Shown in pieces: positions 8,185 to 17,188 of a stretch of 64,000 nt of DNA. The notes below the pieces were generated by a model. It saw only the letters and a program-made list of their open reading frames with translations. It did no database searches and was not told the origin of the DNA. Every line of letters starts with the position of its first letter. Within the stretch, counting starts at the first letter, position 1. The position numbers were made by a program, and so were the translations under genes. The stretch is from Rhodococcus pseudokoreensis (GTDB lineage Bacteria; Actinomycetota; Actinomycetes; Mycobacteriales; Mycobacteriaceae), in NCBI RefSeq assembly GCF_017068395.1, contig NZ_CP070619.1, positions 6,944,001 through 7,008,000 of the forward strand, in the 5' to 3' direction.

Positions 8185-9031
8185 ACCGGCGAGCGCGATC
8201 CTCGACGACTTCGATTCGCGACCGGGCAGCGCCACGTCGCTGATCCGCACCGTGCTCGGTGCGTACGTGCGCGACGTCGGCGGGTGGGTGGCGATCGCGG
8301 ATTTCGTGGAAGTGATGCAGGCGGTCGGTATCCCGCCCGAATCGACGCGCATCGCGGTGGCCCGGCTGAAGAAGAAGGGAGTGCTCCGCCCCCGCGCCCG
8401 CGACGGCCGCAGCGGGTACGAGGTGACCGAGCAGGCCGAGTCGATGTTCACCCGCGGCGATCCGCGGATCTTCGGTTTCCGTCAGATGGCGGACACCGAT
8501 CCGTGGCGGCTGATCTCGTTCACCATCCCCGAATCGCAGCGAGCGGCGCGACACCAGTTGCGCAGGCGGCTCGGCTGGATCGGGTGCGGAACCGTGTCGC
8601 CGGGACTGTGGATCGCCCCCGAATACCTCGCAACCGAGGTCGGGGACATCGTCGACGCGCTGGGTCTTACCGAGTACGTGACCACGTTCGTGTCGACGTC
8701 GGTGTTCGTCCCCGATTCGATGGGGGACGCGGCGGCCCGGTGGTGGGATCTGGGCGGCATCGCCGCGCGGCACCGCGACTTCCTGGACCGCCACCGCGTC
8801 GCACTCGCCGCCACTGGGGAGGTGTCGCCACGCGAAGCGTTCGTGCGCTTCGTGCCGCTGCTCGACGAATGGCGCATCATCCCGTACGTCGACCCGGGCC
8901 TGCCGGAAGGGATGCTGCCCGCGGACTGGCCCGGCGCCGACAGCGTTCACCTGTTCGCGTCGGCGCGGGACCACTACCTCGACGGGAGCCGCGACTGGGT
9001 GCGGAGCGTGCAGTCGCGGCTCCCGGCCTGA
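8168..9031 (+). CDS. PaaX-family transcriptional repressor
   Basis: About 287 residues. The N-terminal wHTH (VAIADFVEVMQAVGIPPESTRIAVARLKKKGVL) and the following DGRSGYEVTEQAESMFTRGDPRIFGF match PaaX, with the PaaX C-terminal region after it. PaaX repressors classically sense phenylacetyl-CoA. This one is translationally coupled to kynU (ATG 8168 or GTG 8165 overlap the kynU stop), so it probably controls tryptophan or anthranilate catabolism, perhaps responding to anthraniloyl-CoA. The effector is inference. It converges with the flavodoxin gene, leaving only 6 bp between the stops. Confidence 0.88.
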   Translation: MNSPTEPASAILDDFDSRPGSATSLIRTVLGAYVRDVGGWVAIADFVEVMQAVGIPPESTRIAVARLKKKGVLRPRARDGRSGYEVTEQAESMFTRGDPRIFGFRQMADTDPWRLISFTIPESQRAARHQLRRRLGWIGCGTVSPGLWIAPEYLATEVGDIVDALGLTEYVTTFVSTSVFVPDSMGDAAARWWDLGGIAARHRDFLDRHRVALAATGEVSPREAFVRFVPLLDEWRIIPYVDPGLPEGMLPADWPGADSVHLFASARDHYLDGSRDWVRSVQSRLPA

Positions 9032-9037
9032 GGGGTG

Positions 9038-9487
9038 TCAGCCCAGGAATTCCTCGCCGATGTTCTTGGCCCACTCCTCGGCCTGATCCTTCGGGCGGAC
9101 GGAGCCGGAGCCGTCGTGCCGACCGTGTTCGCCGACCTGGACCGCGCCGAGGGCGATCAGCTTCGCGGCCATGATCTCGCCGCCGCGGTTGTACGTCTCC
9201 TCGTACACCTTGTCGCCGAGGCCGAACAGCGCGAACTGCATGCCGGTGAGGTCGGGTTCGTCCTCCTCGAGCCCTTCGAAGAAGGGTTCCGCGCCGGTGG
9301 GCAGCTCGCCCTCACCGTACGTGGAGCACACGATGACGTGGAAGTTCGCGGGGTCGAGATCGCCCGCATCGAATTCCATCATGTCGTACAGGGACGTGTC
9401 GCCGTAGTCGCCGAGCACGTCGGCGATGTTGTCGGCCACCAGTTCGGAGGTCCCGCCCTCGCTGCCGTACAGAATCACCACTGCCAT
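9038..9487 (-). CDS. flavodoxin-like FMN protein, last gene of the glutamate-synthase-like operon
   Basis: The 149-residue flavodoxin fold begins VVILYGSEGGTSELVADNIA, an FMN phosphate loop. It also has STYGEGELPTGAEPFFEGL and LFGLGDKVYEETYNRGGEIM, typical of MioC and CysJ-type flavodoxin domains. It is acidic, as expected for an electron shuttle. ATG 9487 has GAGGAG upstream on the minus strand. It starts 34 bp after the diflavin reductase stop, so the likely role is to carry electrons between that reductase and the large flavin/iron-sulfur protein encoded upstream. Direct use by another enzyme cannot be excluded. Confidence 0.85.
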   Translation of the reverse strand: MAVVILYGSEGGTSELVADNIADVLGDYGDTSLYDMMEFDAGDLDPANFHVIVCSTYGEGELPTGAEPFFEGLEEDEPDLTGMQFALFGLGDKVYEETYNRGGEIMAAKLIALGAVQVGEHGRHDGSGSVRPKDQAEEWAKNIGEEFLG

Positions 9488-9521
9488 TGTTCTTGCTCCT
9501 CGTGAGTAGCTGCCGACGTGG

Positions 9522-11291
9522 TCAGTACACGTCGCGCAGGTAGCGCTTTTCCTTCTTGAGCTTGGTCACGTAGTCGGCGGCCTGCTCGGTGGAAAGGGTG
9601 CCATGGGTGGCGATCACCTCGTGCAGGGCCCGGTCGACGTCCTTCGCCATGCGGGTGGCGTCGCCGCAGACGTAGAAGTGGCCGCCGTCCTCGAGCCAGG
9701 CGAACAACTCGGCGCCGTTCTCGATCATCCGGTTCTGCACGTAGATCTTCTCCGCCTGGTCGCGGGAGAAGGCGAGGTCGAGGCGGGTGAGCAGACCGCT
9801 GTCGCTCATCGCGGCGATCTCCTCCTCGTAGATGTAGTCCGACGCGCGATGCTGGTCGCCGAAGAACAGCCAGTTGCGTCCCGACGCGCCCCGCGCCTGC
9901 CGCTCCTGGAGGAACGCGCGGAACGGCGCGATGCCGGTGCCGGGGCCGACCATGATCATCGGTGCGTCGTCGTTCGCGGGCACGCGGAACGACTTGTTCT
10001 TCGACACGAAGATCCCGCCGTTGCCGCCCTCGGCGATCCGATCGGCGAGGAAGGTGGAGCACACGCCGCCGCGGTCGCGTCCGGCGGAGCTGTGGCGGAC
10101 GCTGGCGACGGTCAGGTGCACGCTGCCAGGGTTGGCCAGCGGGCTGGAGGAGATGGAGTACGCCCGGTGCTGCAACGGCTTCAACAGTCCGACGAACTGG
10201 TCCGCCGTGAATGTCACCGACGGTTCGAGCAGCAGCAGGTCGAGCACGTCCTTGCCCCACAACCAGGCGTCGAGGGCCTCCTTGTCGCCGTGCCGCAGCA
10301 CGTGGCTCAGCTCCTCGTCGCCCGCCCGCTTCTCGATCTCGTCGATGAATTCGTGGCTCGGCGTGGAGATCTCGTACGCGTGCAGCAGCAGGTCGCTGAA
10401 CGGGCGCTCCTTGCCGGTGACGGCGGCATCGGCCGGGATACCCAGCCGGTCGACGAGGGCGTCGACGAGGGCGGGATCGTTGATCGGCATCACACCGAGC
10501 GCGTCACCGGCCTCGTAGTCGAGACCGCTGTCGGCGAGCGCGAACTCGTAGTGGCGGATCTCCTTCGCGGATGTGTCGCTCGACAGCCGCCGGTTCACGG
10601 ACAGCGTGGAACCGTAGGGGTTCTTGCGGTTCCACTGCGACCGGGTGCGGGCCGGTTTCGTCACCGGCTCGGCGACGTCGGCGACGGCGGACTCGCCGCG
10701 AATGCCCTCGACGGCCGCGAACAACGGCAGGGTGTCGGCAACCCACGCGGCGGCGGCGTCCTCGTAGTCGACGTCGCAGTCGACGCGCGGCGTGACGCGG
10801 TGGGCCCCGAGCTGCTCGAGCCTCGTGTCGATCATCTTGCCCGCCTGGCAGTACCCGTCGTACCCGGTGTCGCCGAGTGCGAGCACCGCGAAGTCGGTGG
10901 TCTCGAGCCGCGGTGCGGTTTCCGCGGCCAGCGCCTGCCAGAACAGTTCGGCGTTGTCGGGCATCTCGCCCTCACCGTAGGTGGAGGTGACGACGAGGAC
11001 GCGCTGCATCGCGGCGAGTGCGTCCGTGTCGACGTCGTCGAGGGCGCTCACGACCGGCGCGAAGCCGTGCGAACGTGCCGCGGCCGCAGCGTCTTCCGCG
11101 ACACCCTCGGCGTTTCCGGTCTGGCTGCCGTAGAGCACGTGCATGGCGGGCAGCTGTCCACCGGCCGCCCCGGCGGGCGCGTCGGAGCCGCCGACGACCA
11201 GACGCGAGCTCATTCCGGCGAGAAAGCCGGTGAGCCAGACGCGCTGGTCCTCGCTGAACGGGGCGTCCTGGGGAATGTAGGGCAATTTCAT
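9522..11291 (-). CDS. CysJ-like NADPH diflavin reductase paired with a glutamate-synthase-like protein
   Basis: The 589-residue protein has, in order, a short N-terminal segment (IPQDAPFSEDQRVWLTGFLAG), an FMN flavodoxin domain at about 50-195 (LYGSQTGNAEGVAEDA, STYGEGEMPDNAE), an FAD domain with RAYSISSSPL, and an NADPH domain with GPGTGIAPFRAFLQER, FFGDQHRASDYIYEEE and terminal RYLRDVY. This is the CysJ/cytochrome P450 reductase plan. No sulfite reductase hemoprotein is adjacent. ATG 11291 overlaps the stop of the glutamate-synthase-like gene (ATGA), making that protein the obvious electron acceptor. The open frame runs further upstream inside the previous gene but without homology. Confidence 0.9.
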   Translation of the reverse strand: MKLPYIPQDAPFSEDQRVWLTGFLAGMSSRLVVGGSDAPAGAAGGQLPAMHVLYGSQTGNAEGVAEDAAAAARSHGFAPVVSALDDVDTDALAAMQRVLVVTSTYGEGEMPDNAELFWQALAAETAPRLETTDFAVLALGDTGYDGYCQAGKMIDTRLEQLGAHRVTPRVDCDVDYEDAAAAWVADTLPLFAAVEGIRGESAVADVAEPVTKPARTRSQWNRKNPYGSTLSVNRRLSSDTSAKEIRHYEFALADSGLDYEAGDALGVMPINDPALVDALVDRLGIPADAAVTGKERPFSDLLLHAYEISTPSHEFIDEIEKRAGDEELSHVLRHGDKEALDAWLWGKDVLDLLLLEPSVTFTADQFVGLLKPLQHRAYSISSSPLANPGSVHLTVASVRHSSAGRDRGGVCSTFLADRIAEGGNGGIFVSKNKSFRVPANDDAPMIMVGPGTGIAPFRAFLQERQARGASGRNWLFFGDQHRASDYIYEEEIAAMSDSGLLTRLDLAFSRDQAEKIYVQNRMIENGAELFAWLEDGGHFYVCGDATRMAKDVDRALHEVIATHGTLSTEQAADYVTKLKKEKRYLRDVY

Positions 11292-14200
11292 GAGGGCACC
11301 ACGTCTCTCGTGGGGATCAGATCGGGGAGGGCGTGCTGCGCGAACAGCTCCTCGAAACCGGGCAGCCGGCCGATCTTGTCGACGTTCTTCGCATCCTGGT
11401 GCACGATCCAGCCGTACGTGCCGGGGGCGTCGATGGACCGGACGTTGCGGCGGCGCAGCGCATCCTTGTAGTCGGCGAGCCGCTTGGCCGCCACCATCAC
11501 GGCCAGATCCTCGTCGCTGTAGTCCTTCAACGCTTCCCGTGCGTAGCGCTGCAACCGCTGCATGAGGAAGAAGTCCTCGGTGAGCAGCAGGTTGCGGACG
11601 GCCTTGTCGACGGCCGAGTCGGACGGATCCGTGACACCGGGCAGCTTGGACAGCGCCATCTCCTGCGCCGCGTTCAGCACGGTGTAGTTGTTCAGCAGCG
11701 CGAACATCGCCTCGGTGTCGGCCTCGCCGTAGCCGGGCACGGCGCCGTCCAGCACGGCGTGACCGTCCCGGTAGTCCAGCTTGAACTTGCGCACCTGGTG
11801 CCCGACCAGCGCGGCGGCCAGTTCGTCGGCCAGGTCCTTGCGGGGCTTGGCCTTCAGGATCTCGTCGCTGTCCTGGTACTGCAGCAGCGCGCGCGGCATG
11901 CCGTACACGAAGTGGTGCTGCTCGGTCTCCCAGTTCTCCAGCAGCCACGCCGCCTTGGCGGAGCCGGTGGCCTCGAGGTGCCACCCGAGCAGCACGTGCA
12001 CGGCCTGACGGTGCAGCGCGGCGTGCTCGCCGTCGCCGGTGATCGAACCGAGCAGGATCGAGTCGGCGCTGGCCTTGCCGGGCAGCTTGTTCTCGGGGTC
12101 GTACTGGTAGACGAAGCCACCGCTCATGCCGTTGCCGACGCCCTTGCCGAAGCCACCGAGGTTGAGGACGGCGCCGTTGGTCATGTACTCGCAGGCGAAG
12201 TCGCCGACACCCTCGACGACCGCAGTCGCACCCGAGTTGCGCACGGCGAAGCGGTCACCCGCCTGGCCCTCGACGAACGTGCGGCCACCGGTGGCGCCGA
12301 ACAGTGCGAAGTTTCCGATCAGCACGTTGCCGCCGTGGCGGTCCGAACCGCCACCGGGGGAGCGCACGACGATGCTGCCGCCGTTCGCGCCCTTGCCGAC
12401 ACCGTCGTTGGCGGTGCCGGTGTGCACCAGGGCCATGCCGTCGTTGCAGAACGCGCCGTACGACAGGCCCGCCGACCCGGACGTCGCGATCCGGACGCTG
12501 CCGTCGCGCAGGTAGCCGCGGCCGCGCTCGTCGCGGAGGACGGCGGGCAGCGCGATGTCGGTGAGCTCGTGGTTGAGCATCCGCTCGATGTCGACCGCCA
12601 GCTGGGCGCCGACGCTCTTGTTGCGGTTGCTCAGGTGCACGCCGTCGCCGAGTTCGACTGTGGCCTCGCCCTGCTCGATCAGCGCGGCACGCAACTGCAC
12701 GAGCCAGCCGTCGTCGAGCGTGTAGTCCTTCTCCAGGTACACCGGATCGCCGATGGTGACCTCGTCGACCACGGCGAGCATCGCGCGCAGGTCGAGCTGG
12801 CCGACGCTGGACGGGTGGTCCAGCAGCTGCAGCAGATCCGAGCGTCCCCGGGCCTCGCGCAGCGAGGACATGCCCAGCTCGGCCAGCACCTCGCGGGTCT
12901 CGTGCGCGATGTTGAGCAGGTACTGCGCCATCGCGCGCGGGTCACCGTCGAACAGCTCGGGGTTGGTGGTCAGACCGGCCGGGCACTTGACGTTGCAGTT
13001 CTTGGCCATGACGCACTTGAGCATCATCAGCGCGGTGGTGCCGAACTCGAAGCTGTCCGCGCCGAGCAGCGCCGACTTCACCACGTCGCTGGCCGTCTGA
13101 TGCGCGCCGGAACAGCGGAGCAGCACCTTCTGCCGCAAACCGTTGGCGCACAACGCCTGATGGACCTCGGCGACGCCGATCTCCGCCGAACGTCCGGCGT
13201 ACTTGAGGCTCGTCACCGCGGCCGCACCGGTGCCACCGGTGTTGCCTGCCACGTTGATGACGTCGGCTCCGGCCTTCGCGACACCCACCGCGATGGTGCC
13301 GATGCCCTCCGAGGACACGAGCTTCACGATGACGCGGACCCGCGCCGCCTTGCAGTCGTGAATCAGCTGCGCGAGGTCCTCGATCGAGTACGTGTCGTGA
13401 TGCGGTGGGGGAGAGACGAGTTCGACGCCGGGAGTGCCGCCGCGCGCGGCCGCGATCTCGACGGTCACCTTCGGTGCGGGCAGCTGCCCGCCCTCGCCGG
13501 GCTTGGCGCCCTGCGCGATCTTGATCTCGAGTTCCTCGAGCATCGGGTCGGCGAGGTAGCCGGCCCACACACCGAAGCGGCCCGACGCGAACTGCTTGAT
13601 CCGGGAACCGCGGATGGTGCCGTAGCGGGAGATGTGCTCGCCGCCCTCACCGCTGTTCGACATGCCGCCGACCATGTTGGTGCCGTGCGCGACGGCCTCG
13701 TGCGCGTTGGAGTTCAGCGCGCCGTGGCTCATGGCGCCGGACGTGAGGAACGGGGTGATCTCGCTGGCCTTCTGCACCCGGTCGATCGGCAGGCTCGCCG
13801 GAGCGGTGCGCAGCAGCGACAGGCACCGCAGCGCCTCACCGGACGTGCGCACGAGCAGCGCGTCACCGTCGACGCGGTGCTCGCGCAGGTCGTCGCCGAA
13901 CCGCATCACCAGCGACTCGCCGAGTGCCGCGAGCACGGCGGCCTCGCCCGCGTGGGGGCCGGTGAGCCGGAGCCGGAACCCGTCGTCGCCGACGGCCTCG
14001 GATGCGAGTCCGCGCACCGCGAAGCTGTTGTTGCCCTTGCGGGAGAAGCGGCCCATCTGCTTGCGGAACTCGGCCGCCGTGGTGAGGAACGTGACGTCGG
14101 CGGGCAGATCCAGGACGTCGCGCAGCGCTGCCGGACGACGGGTCCGCTCGTCGGCCATCGTCCGCGCGAACGCACGGTAGCCGGGGGTGATCTCGAAGCG

Positions 14201-16780
14201 GTCGATCGCCTCGTGCGTCAGCTTCTGGAAACCGGCGTTGCGGTAGGCGTCGTCGTCGAGACCGAACGCGTCCTCGAGCCGGTTCAGCGGCAGCAGTCGC
14301 AGCGACTCCGTGTGGTCCTGCGTGCCCGCCGTGTCGAACGCGATGGGTTCCTCGGTGAGGTCGACGAAGCCGCGTACGGCCGCCGTGCCGTACGAGTGGC
14401 CTGCGCCCTCCGCCCGCTCCTTGAACAGGCCGAGCAGCGGGACGTCCTTCTCCCCGGTGACCGACAGCGCGCGCTGGTGCCAGTCCGCGACGGCCTGCGC
14501 GATGACGGCGAACCCGACGCCGCCGACCGGCGTCTTCACGTTCGCGAAGTAGCGGCGCAGCACCCGATCGTCCGTGTCGAGGTAGTTGGGTTCGAAGAAC
14601 TCGCCGCCGATGTAGCTCTCGGCGGTGCACAGGCCGACCCGGCCCATCGTCTTCATCAGCGACTTCTCGGCGGCCTTCGCGAACCGCTTGAACGCCTGGT
14701 CGGCGTCGTCGGCGAACTTCTCCTCGGCGCGCAGACGGACGGCCAGGGGGTAGATCGCGGCCGCGCCGAAACCGAGGGCGGCGGCGACGTGGTGCGAGGA
14801 CGAAATCTGACCGCTCTCGGCGACGACGGACACCCGCAGGCGCAGGCCCTCCTCGATCAGCCGCTGGTTGACGGCGGAGATCGCCACGATCATCGGCAGC
14901 GCGGCACGGTCGGTGGCCACGTGACGGTCGGTGAGGATCGCGATGCCGCCCTGCTCGCGGGCGAACGCCTCCACCTCGTCGCACAGCCCGTCGACCGCGG
15001 CCTCGAGCGCCGCCGCGTTGGCGGCCGGGTCGCCGTGCACCGGGGTGTACAGCATCGGGAACCGCTGCACCGGCGTCTCGGACTGCTTGCGGATCCGCAG
15101 CATGTCCATGTGGGTGAGGATCGGCGACGGCACCACGATCTGCGGCGCGGACTGCGCGCCACTGTTCGGCTTGGCGCCCAGCGCGACACGCAGCGTCATG
15201 CCGTCGGCCTCACGGATGCTGTCCAGCGACGGGTTGGTCACCTGAGCGAAACGCTGCGAGAAGTACTTCGCGACACCACCCTCCTGATCGGAGAGGGCGT
15301 TGATGGCGTTGCCGTAGCCCATCGCGGAGATCTTCTCCTGACCCGACGCGAGCATCGGGTCCATCATGAACTTGAAGCTTTCCTGGTTGTGCGAGTACGC
15401 GACGTAGCGCTGGGTGCGCTCGAGGTCGCCGTTGTAGCGCAGCGGACCCGGCTCGGCCTCGACCTCGGGCAGCGCCTCGATGGTCCGGCGGGCCTCCGCG
15501 ACGAGTGTCGGGTAGTCGTTGCGGGCGGCGAGCAGTTCGAGCGCCTCGTCGGTGGAGTACGAGCGGCCCACGCGGTGGTCGAAGTACAGCATCCCGCCGG
15601 CCTCGATGCGTCCGCGGTGCAGCACGGTGTCCGGGTCGAAGTCGATCTGCCCGGCCTCCGACGTGACGCACAGGTACTCGTCCGTCTCCACCGAACGCAG
15701 CGGACGCAGTCCGAGCCGGTCGAGCCGGGCGCCGACGACGGTGCCGTCACCGAAGATCAGCGCAGCCGGACCGTCGTTCTTCTCCTCGTACAGCGAGAAG
15801 TACTCGAGCATCGCCCGCACCTCGGGCGACAGGGCGGAATCGTTCTCCCACGCCGGCGGCATCATCGACACGACCGCGGTCACCAGGTCCAGGCCGTCCT
15901 CCACGACGCGGCTCTGCAGCGTCTGGTCGAGGCGACAACTGTCGGACTGGCCGTGCGGACGGACGATCTCCCGGTTGCGGGCACGGGCCAGGGCCGTCTC
16001 GGACAGCCGGTTCTTCTTGTCGGTGTTGAGCTCACCGTTGTGCGCCATCAGACGGAACGGCTGCGCCATCGTCGGATGCGGGTCGGTGTTGGTGGAGAAC
16101 CGGGTGTGGAAGTACAGGGTGTGGATGGCGTGCGCCGGGTCGACGAGGTCCTGGAAGTAGGGCATCACCTCGTTCGAGTTGAGGCGGCCCTTGAGGACCT
16201 GCGTGCGGGCGCTGAGCGACAGCGGGTACAGCCCGGCCAGATCGGGCCGGGTGTACGCGACGGCCTCGATCGCGAGGAGGGCGTCGTGGATGCGGCGGTC
16301 GAACTCGGCCTCGTCGGCGCACGCGTCGGGCGCGGTGAACACCCACTGCCGGATCGGCAGCTGGTGCCGTATCGCCGCGGGCCGGAGCACGGTGGCGTCG
16401 ACGGGCACGTCCCGCTCGAGCAGCACCCGGAACCCCTGCGCGGCGAGAGCCCGCTCGATCACGGCCTCCGCGTCGCCGTGGAACGCGACGTCGGTGGGGA
16501 GGAAGAAGTTGCCGACCCCGAAGCGGCCCGCCTCGAGCTCGGCGTCACCGGTCAGGGCGCGGAAGAACGGCACCGACAGGTCGACGCAGACGCCGGCGCC
16601 GTCGCCGACACCCTCGGCGGACATGCCACCGCGGTGAGGAACGGCACACAGGGCCTCGTGGCCCCGGAGGAGGACGTCATGGGTCTGAATGCCGTCCTTG
16701 CGGGTAATGAAGCCCACGCCGCAGCTGCTCTTGTCGAGCGTCCTGTCGTACAGGCCGGACTCGGTGGCACTCGTGTTCAA
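11288..16780 (-). CDS. extra-long glutamate synthase large-subunit-like protein
   Basis: About 1,830 residues against roughly 1,500 for usual GltB. An N-terminal Ntn glutaminase has Cys20 in KSSCGVGF and HRGGMSAEGVGDGAG. A central domain and an FMN (beta/alpha)8 domain follow (SGAMSHGALNSNAHEA, SPPPHHDTYSIEDLAQLIHDCK, AGNTGGTGAA), then a GxGxG beta-helix (GGSIVVRSPGGGSDRHGGNVLIGN). A C-terminal extension of about 180 residues has no obvious counterpart. The Fe-S motif is C1256-x5-C1262-x3-C1266 (CVMAKNCNVKC), one residue shorter than the usual C-x5-C-x4-C. The start is TTG 16780, with GCGAGGAGA 7 nt upstream; a GTG at 16855 extends the frame. It is followed by a diflavin reductase rather than GltD. 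Confidence 0.88.
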   Translation of the reverse strand: MNTSATESGLYDRTLDKSSCGVGFITRKDGIQTHDVLLRGHEALCAVPHRGGMSAEGVGDGAGVCVDLSVPFFRALTGDAELEAGRFGVGNFFLPTDVAFHGDAEAVIERALAAQGFRVLLERDVPVDATVLRPAAIRHQLPIRQWVFTAPDACADEAEFDRRIHDALLAIEAVAYTRPDLAGLYPLSLSARTQVLKGRLNSNEVMPYFQDLVDPAHAIHTLYFHTRFSTNTDPHPTMAQPFRLMAHNGELNTDKKNRLSETALARARNREIVRPHGQSDSCRLDQTLQSRVVEDGLDLVTAVVSMMPPAWENDSALSPEVRAMLEYFSLYEEKNDGPAALIFGDGTVVGARLDRLGLRPLRSVETDEYLCVTSEAGQIDFDPDTVLHRGRIEAGGMLYFDHRVGRSYSTDEALELLAARNDYPTLVAEARRTIEALPEVEAEPGPLRYNGDLERTQRYVAYSHNQESFKFMMDPMLASGQEKISAMGYGNAINALSDQEGGVAKYFSQRFAQVTNPSLDSIREADGMTLRVALGAKPNSGAQSAPQIVVPSPILTHMDMLRIRKQSETPVQRFPMLYTPVHGDPAANAAALEAAVDGLCDEVEAFAREQGGIAILTDRHVATDRAALPMIVAISAVNQRLIEEGLRLRVSVVAESGQISSSHHVAAALGFGAAAIYPLAVRLRAEEKFADDADQAFKRFAKAAEKSLMKTMGRVGLCTAESYIGGEFFEPNYLDTDDRVLRRYFANVKTPVGGVGFAVIAQAVADWHQRALSVTGEKDVPLLGLFKERAEGAGHSYGTAAVRGFVDLTEEPIAFDTAGTQDHTESLRLLPLNRLEDAFGLDDDAYRNAGFQKLTHEAIDRFEITPGYRAFARTMADERTRRPAALRDVLDLPADVTFLTTAAEFRKQMGRFSRKGNNSFAVRGLASEAVGDDGFRLRLTGPHAGEAAVLAALGESLVMRFGDDLREHRVDGDALLVRTSGEALRCLSLLRTAPASLPIDRVQKASEITPFLTSGAMSHGALNSNAHEAVAHGTNMVGGMSNSGEGGEHISRYGTIRGSRIKQFASGRFGVWAGYLADPMLEELEIKIAQGAKPGEGGQLPAPKVTVEIAAARGGTPGVELVSPPPHHDTYSIEDLAQLIHDCKAARVRVIVKLVSSEGIGTIAVGVAKAGADVINVAGNTGGTGAAAVTSLKYAGRSAEIGVAEVHQALCANGLRQKVLLRCSGAHQTASDVVKSALLGADSFEFGTTALMMLKCVMAKNCNVKCPAGLTTNPELFDGDPRAMAQYLLNIAHETREVLAELGMSSLREARGRSDLLQLLDHPSSVGQLDLRAMLAVVDEVTIGDPVYLEKDYTLDDGWLVQLRAALIEQGEATVELGDGVHLSNRNKSVGAQLAVDIERMLNHELTDIALPAVLRDERGRGYLRDGSVRIATSGSAGLSYGAFCNDGMALVHTGTANDGVGKGANGGSIVVRSPGGGSDRHGGNVLIGNFALFGATGGRTFVEGQAGDRFAVRNSGATAVVEGVGDFACEYMTNGAVLNLGGFGKGVGNGMSGGFVYQYDPENKLPGKASADSILLGSITGDGEHAALHRQAVHVLLGWHLEATGSAKAAWLLENWETEQHHFVYGMPRALLQYQDSDEILKAKPRKDLADELAAALVGHQVRKFKLDYRDGHAVLDGAVPGYGEADTEAMFALLNNYTVLNAAQEMALSKLPGVTDPSDSAVDKAVRNLLLTEDFFLMQRLQRYAREALKDYSDEDLAVMVAAKRLADYKDALRRRNVRSIDAPGTYGWIVHQDAKNVDKIGRLPGFEELFAQHALPDLIPTRDVVPS

Positions 16781-17188
16781 CCGACTGTCTCCTCGCGATA
16801 CTCGCCGAATGGGGGTCCGTGCTGGACGCACGGGTGGCGTCGGCGAGAGGATCACGGCAGAGAACCGGCCCCGTACCGATGCGCCGGTGAGGCAGACGTC
16901 GTTGTCTGAAATGCGGACTTTGGCATGTCCACGCGAAACCGCAGATTAGCGGAGGCTAAGTCCCATCTGCAAGCTGCTCGATTCGAGCGCGACGAGCGGT
17001 AGCAAATCCGCGCCCGGCGTGCAGGCCGAACGCGGAGTTGCGAACATCACACCTGGCCAGGCCGTAAAACGTGCATGTCCGAACGGCCGTTCGGACTGAC
17101 TGGTCCGTAGATGCTCGGCGATTGGTTGGATGCGGTCGCTATTGCGTGTGCGGATGGCAATTCGGCGGGCGTTTGTGGGGGTCGGATC
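16781..17188. other. gene-poor region upstream of the glutamate-synthase-like operon
   Basis: About 400 bp without a supportable gene. It should hold the promoter of the minus-strand operon that starts at 16780. The only strong structure is the 20-bp palindrome at 17077-17096. Open frames crossing it continue into shadow frames of neighbouring genes. Confidence 0.5.
17077..17096. promoter_or_regulatory. perfect 20-bp palindrome, TetR-operator-like
   Basis: GTCCGAACGG at 17077-17086 is followed directly by its exact reverse complement. It resembles TetR-family operators (GAACG..CGTTC). It lies about 300 bp upstream of the glutamate-synthase-like start and about 90 bp beyond the 3' end of the deazaflavin reductase gene. 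No TetR gene is adjacent, so the regulator would be elsewhere. Confidence 0.4.

Noticed and set aside
9603..11471. A 622-codon plus-strand frame opposite the diflavin reductase
   Set aside because: Shadow frame without recognisable motifs; the minus strand carries complete FMN, FAD and NADPH domains.
11333..16909. An 1,858-codon open frame on the plus strand opposite the glutamate-synthase-like gene
   Set aside because: It is an antisense shadow created by GC-rich third positions: it shows no domain, is Arg/His/Val-rich, and the opposite strand is unmistakably coding.
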